From Cucumis sativus (lineage: Eukaryota > Streptophyta > Magnoliopsida > Cucurbitales > Cucurbitaceae): 64,000 nt of DNA. Positions within the stretch are counted from its first letter, which is position 1, and each line of letters begins with the position of its first letter. The position numbers and the translations under genes were made by a program. Below are positions 61,370 through 64,000 of the stretch, piece by piece. The DNA lies in assembly GCF_000004075.3 (NCBI RefSeq), contig NC_026659.2, forward strand, positions 27,608,272 to 27,672,271, read 5' to 3'. The notes beneath the pieces were generated by a model. The model did not search any database, was not told the origin of the DNA, and saw nothing but the letters and a program-made list of their open reading frames with translations.

Positions 61370-62340
61370 CTACCTTTGTTTGTTTCTTTACCTTCATATT
61401 TCCATTAACTTTAAGTTCCGTTCGATAACCTTTAGTACGTTGAAATCAAGTTTTTTAAAGAATACTTTTACCTACAAATAAGATAAAGTTGGCAAAAGAT
61501 GTCTTCTGCTTTTGGGTTATCTCTATGAATCCAAATGTTTTATCAAAGATATTGTATTTTTTTTTTTTATAGATGTAGTTCATAATGTAGAGTCGTACTG
61601 ATATTATTTTTCTTTGATGTAGACAGAAGATAAAGGAACTGAGGCTTACTGGCTGTGAGATCATGAAGATGCAGCAGATCATAATTACGTTGATGTCTTT
61701 TTCCACAAGTTCTCATCTCAGACTTCCAAATCACCACAATCCAATCCAAGGAAGAAGACCCTTTTCTCCATAAAGTCAAAACTACATGAGAAATCTTGAA
61801 GTGGGTCATAAATTTAAACTCGAGAGAAAATAAAGTAATTTAAGTGGTTATAAAGTTTTTCTTTTTATCGTGAAAAAGAGGAAATTGTTTATCTTGAGTA
61901 ATGGCTTACGGAATTTAAGCTCATGACTTTTTCTTAAATGGTTAGAATTATTACTGTCTTAGGTCATGACCTTCTTTAGTACAATTTTTTAGAAGGATAA
62001 TTAAATCTCAAACCCCATATGAAATAGAATAATTATGTCAATTACTATGATTTAAACTCACTTTTGTATTCTATCTTCCTGTGCATGTATGGTACACATC
62101 TTTGAATTATTTCGTTTTGGCTATTTGTGTGCAAGATTTAATACCCATTGGTATGCAGTATCTGACATCAATATTAAATGATAATCGTTGTATTCGATAT
62201 GTTTTGTAAATAATCACGAATCATAAGAAAAATGATCACCTGTAATTTTCAATATATTTTAAAAAAATGCTAATGATAATCAATAACTTAGTTTAGAGTT
62301 TCTTTTTAGAATAATGAATTAACTTAGTTTGAAAGTACCA
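61370..62340. other. MIR319 downstream region
   Basis: Probably the 3' part of the primary microRNA transcript followed by AT-rich spacer. No protein gene is supported. Confidence 0.45.
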
Positions 62341-62350
62341 ATTACTTAAT

Positions 62351-62428
62351 ATTTTAAATAAAATTGGTTTATAGATAACTTTTATCAATATTTTAAATAA
62401 AATTGGTTTATAGGTAACTTTTATCAAT
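62351..62428. repeat. 39-bp direct tandem duplication
   Basis: The unit starting ATTTTAAATAAAATTGGTTT occurs at 62351-62389 and 62390-62428 with a single base difference (ATAGATAA versus ATAGGTAA). It adjoins the ~160-bp repeat array. Confidence 0.85.
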
Positions 62429-62579
62429 ATATGTATGAAATTAAAATATTGATATTGTGATCAACATATTGAAATAACATTTTCACTTGAAAAAGTATAG
62501 TAAAATTTTAAAATCTATATTAGATTGAGATTGATAAAATTTTGTTTAGTGTATATGAATGTCACTAGTAAAAATTTTG

Positions 62580-62940
62580 CTATGTTTTAAAAATATTTTA
62601 ATTTATTATATTATATTTGCTACGGGTGTTTATCAATGTATTCTATCAATAAACTTCGTTTACCAATATATCTATGGTTTTGTTATCGGGATTTATCGAT
62701 GTCACTTAATGAATTATTAATGTATTTTGAAATTTTGCAATGTTTTAAAAATATTTTAATACACCATGTTATATTTGTTATCGGTGTTTATCAATGTATT
62801 CTATCAATAGTTTTTTTTTTATCAATATATCTATGATTTTGCTATCGGTATTTATCGATGTCACTAATTGAATTATTAATTCATATTTTGAAATTTTACT
62901 ATGTTTTAAAAATATTTTAATTCATTTTGTTTTATATTTG
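62580..62940. repeat. ~160-bp tandem repeat array, about 2.2 copies
   Basis: Units begin TATGTTTTAAAAATATTTTA at 62581, about 62739 and 62900. Each full unit contains 'gtttatcaatgtattctatc', 'tcaatatatctatg.ttttg', and 'tttatcgatgtcact'. The copies are about 85-90% alike by eye. The words overlap the core of the dispersed AT-rich repeat, so this may be a locally amplified copy. Confidence 0.7.
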
Positions 62941-63778
62941 AAAATAAATTTATCAATGTCCAACTTAATTTTGGTTCAAATTGTACATTTAGATTTTTAC
63001 CCCTCCAAATGATGTAATATGTATAATTTTTGAAAAAGAAAGAGTATCGGATTAAGCAGAGAAATTGAAAGAATGTATTATATAATTTGAGCAAGATTAA
63101 GTTAATTAATGCCAAATATATCGAAGTCAATATTGTAAGTGATTTTTTAAAAGAAATGTCAACACAATAAAAAGATTGTGAAAAGAAAATAATTAGACAC
63201 TTTATTTTTTTTTTCAAGTTCATAAACTAAAAGTCACATCTAACTTTTTATTCATTTATTTTGAGAAACCCAAAATAGTAGATTTCATGTTTCAATGGGA
63301 AAAAAAAGAAGACATCAGACGGTGCAGAATCCACTATAAACTTAGAAAAAGAAAAGTGGAATTCAGCATATTTAAAGAAGCAATTTGGTACTAACCTGCT
63401 AATTGGGTTAAAAAGTGTTAAAAGTTTATACTTTGGAGTGAAAGATGCCATGATGATGATGCACAATTCATCCATTGCTGTCCAACCACATGTCATCATC
63501 CTTCATCTTCTCCAAAATGAAAACCTCATCAAAATTATATCATTGTTATTACACATTAATTTTCACAACTCAATTATATGTGCATTGAATGCAAAAATAA
63601 CTGCATTGTATCACATTCTACAACTAAGAAGTAAGAACAAGCTTATTAGCTTAAGTAAGGCAACAGGGCCCTCCATTTATTTGCCATCATATCTCCTTAC
63701 TTAGCACCTGTATGTATGAGACGAACTAATAATAAATAGCAGCACATCTAAGAACAATAACACGTAATGCCTAAATAT
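62941..63778. other. Spacer and 3' UTR of the right-edge gene
   Basis: AT-rich spacer without a supported gene. A less AT-rich stretch at about 63430-63540 has an ORF on either strand (63248-63499 -, 63438-63704 +) but neither resembles a known protein. The last 100 bases are likely 3' UTR of the - strand gene beyond. Confidence 0.4.
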
Positions 63779-64000
63779 TTACAAACCTTCTAGAATAAAT
63801 GGTCGGATTTGATCGATTTGGGGTGTTTCAGTATCGTCGTCCTTCGGTTCAACTTTTTCGAGAGATGGAGGTTCCTCGGGTTGGGGTTTCTCCATATTGT
63901 CTTTGTCAAAGGAATTGATTTGTAGGTCTCCCTCTGCTTGGTTTTTCTCCAAGTTTTCATTACCTAAGGTTCCCTCTGGTTGGATTTTCTCCAAGTTTTC
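63779..64000 (-). CDS. C-terminal part of an acidic Glu/Pro-rich repeat protein (cut by window edge)
   Basis: An open frame enters from the right edge and ends with TAA at 63779-63781. Its visible 73 or so residues contain imperfect repeats of the type ENLEKIQPEGTLGN / ENLEKNQAEGDLQ / NMEKPQPEEP, then KVEPKDDDTETPQIDQIRPF and the end ILEGL. The same repeat appears twice in the first 60 bases from the edge, so more units probably lie outside. Composition is strongly acidic and likely unfolded. I do not recognise the gene, and the exon's start is not in view. Confidence 0.6.
   Translation of the reverse strand, partial: ENLEKIQPEGTLGNENLEKNQAEGDLQINSFDKDNMEKPQPEEPPSLEKVEPKDDDTETPQIDQIRPFILEGL

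Overview
This window looks like nuclear DNA of a dicot plant, most likely a cucurbit such as a Cucumis relative. That is an inference from the general character of the genes and of the AT-rich repeats, not a proof. The evidence for a plant nuclear genome is direct: multi-exon genes with short, AT-rich GT-AG introns, plant-only families (a fasciclin-like arabinogalactan protein, a pKIWI502-type reductase), a plant initiator tRNA and a plant MIR319 hairpin. I found eight complete or near-complete protein genes, one small gene of unknown function, one gene cut by the right edge, one tRNA gene and one microRNA gene. All splice junctions below were placed by hand from reading phase and family conservation.

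Left part (0.8-19 kb): a plastid-type FAD/NAD(P) reductase like fruit protein pKIWI502 (+), an intronless Lys/His/Ser-rich nuclear-type protein (-), a 13-exon TTC5 homologue (-), and a small two-exon protein with one C-terminal membrane segment (-). Middle (22-44 kb): MAF1, the RNA polymerase III repressor (-); quiescin sulfhydryl oxidase QSOX (+); an initiator tRNA-Met gene (-); an intronless fasciclin-like protein (+); and a nine-exon multi-pass membrane protein (-). Right part (44-64 kb): about 10 kb of gene-poor, repeat-rich DNA, then intronless cytosol-type ribose-5-phosphate isomerase (-), another gene-poor stretch, MIR319 (+), a block of tandem ~160-bp repeats, and the last exon of an acidic repeat protein (-) that leaves the window.

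Points for a second look: the QSOX reading frame is broken by one extra A in an A run in exon 3, while everything around it is intact (a real null allele or an assembly error). TTC5 and QSOX each use a GC-AG intron. The pri-miR319 carries a 31-codon ORF between a clear TATA box and the hairpin. The gene set echoes two Arabidopsis neighbourhoods (QSOX / pKIWI502-like / FLA19, and RPI beside either QSOX or the membrane protein). A dispersed AT-rich repeat family fills the gene-poor DNA. I saw no CRISPR array and no intact transposon or retroelement, and no clearly new multi-gene system.
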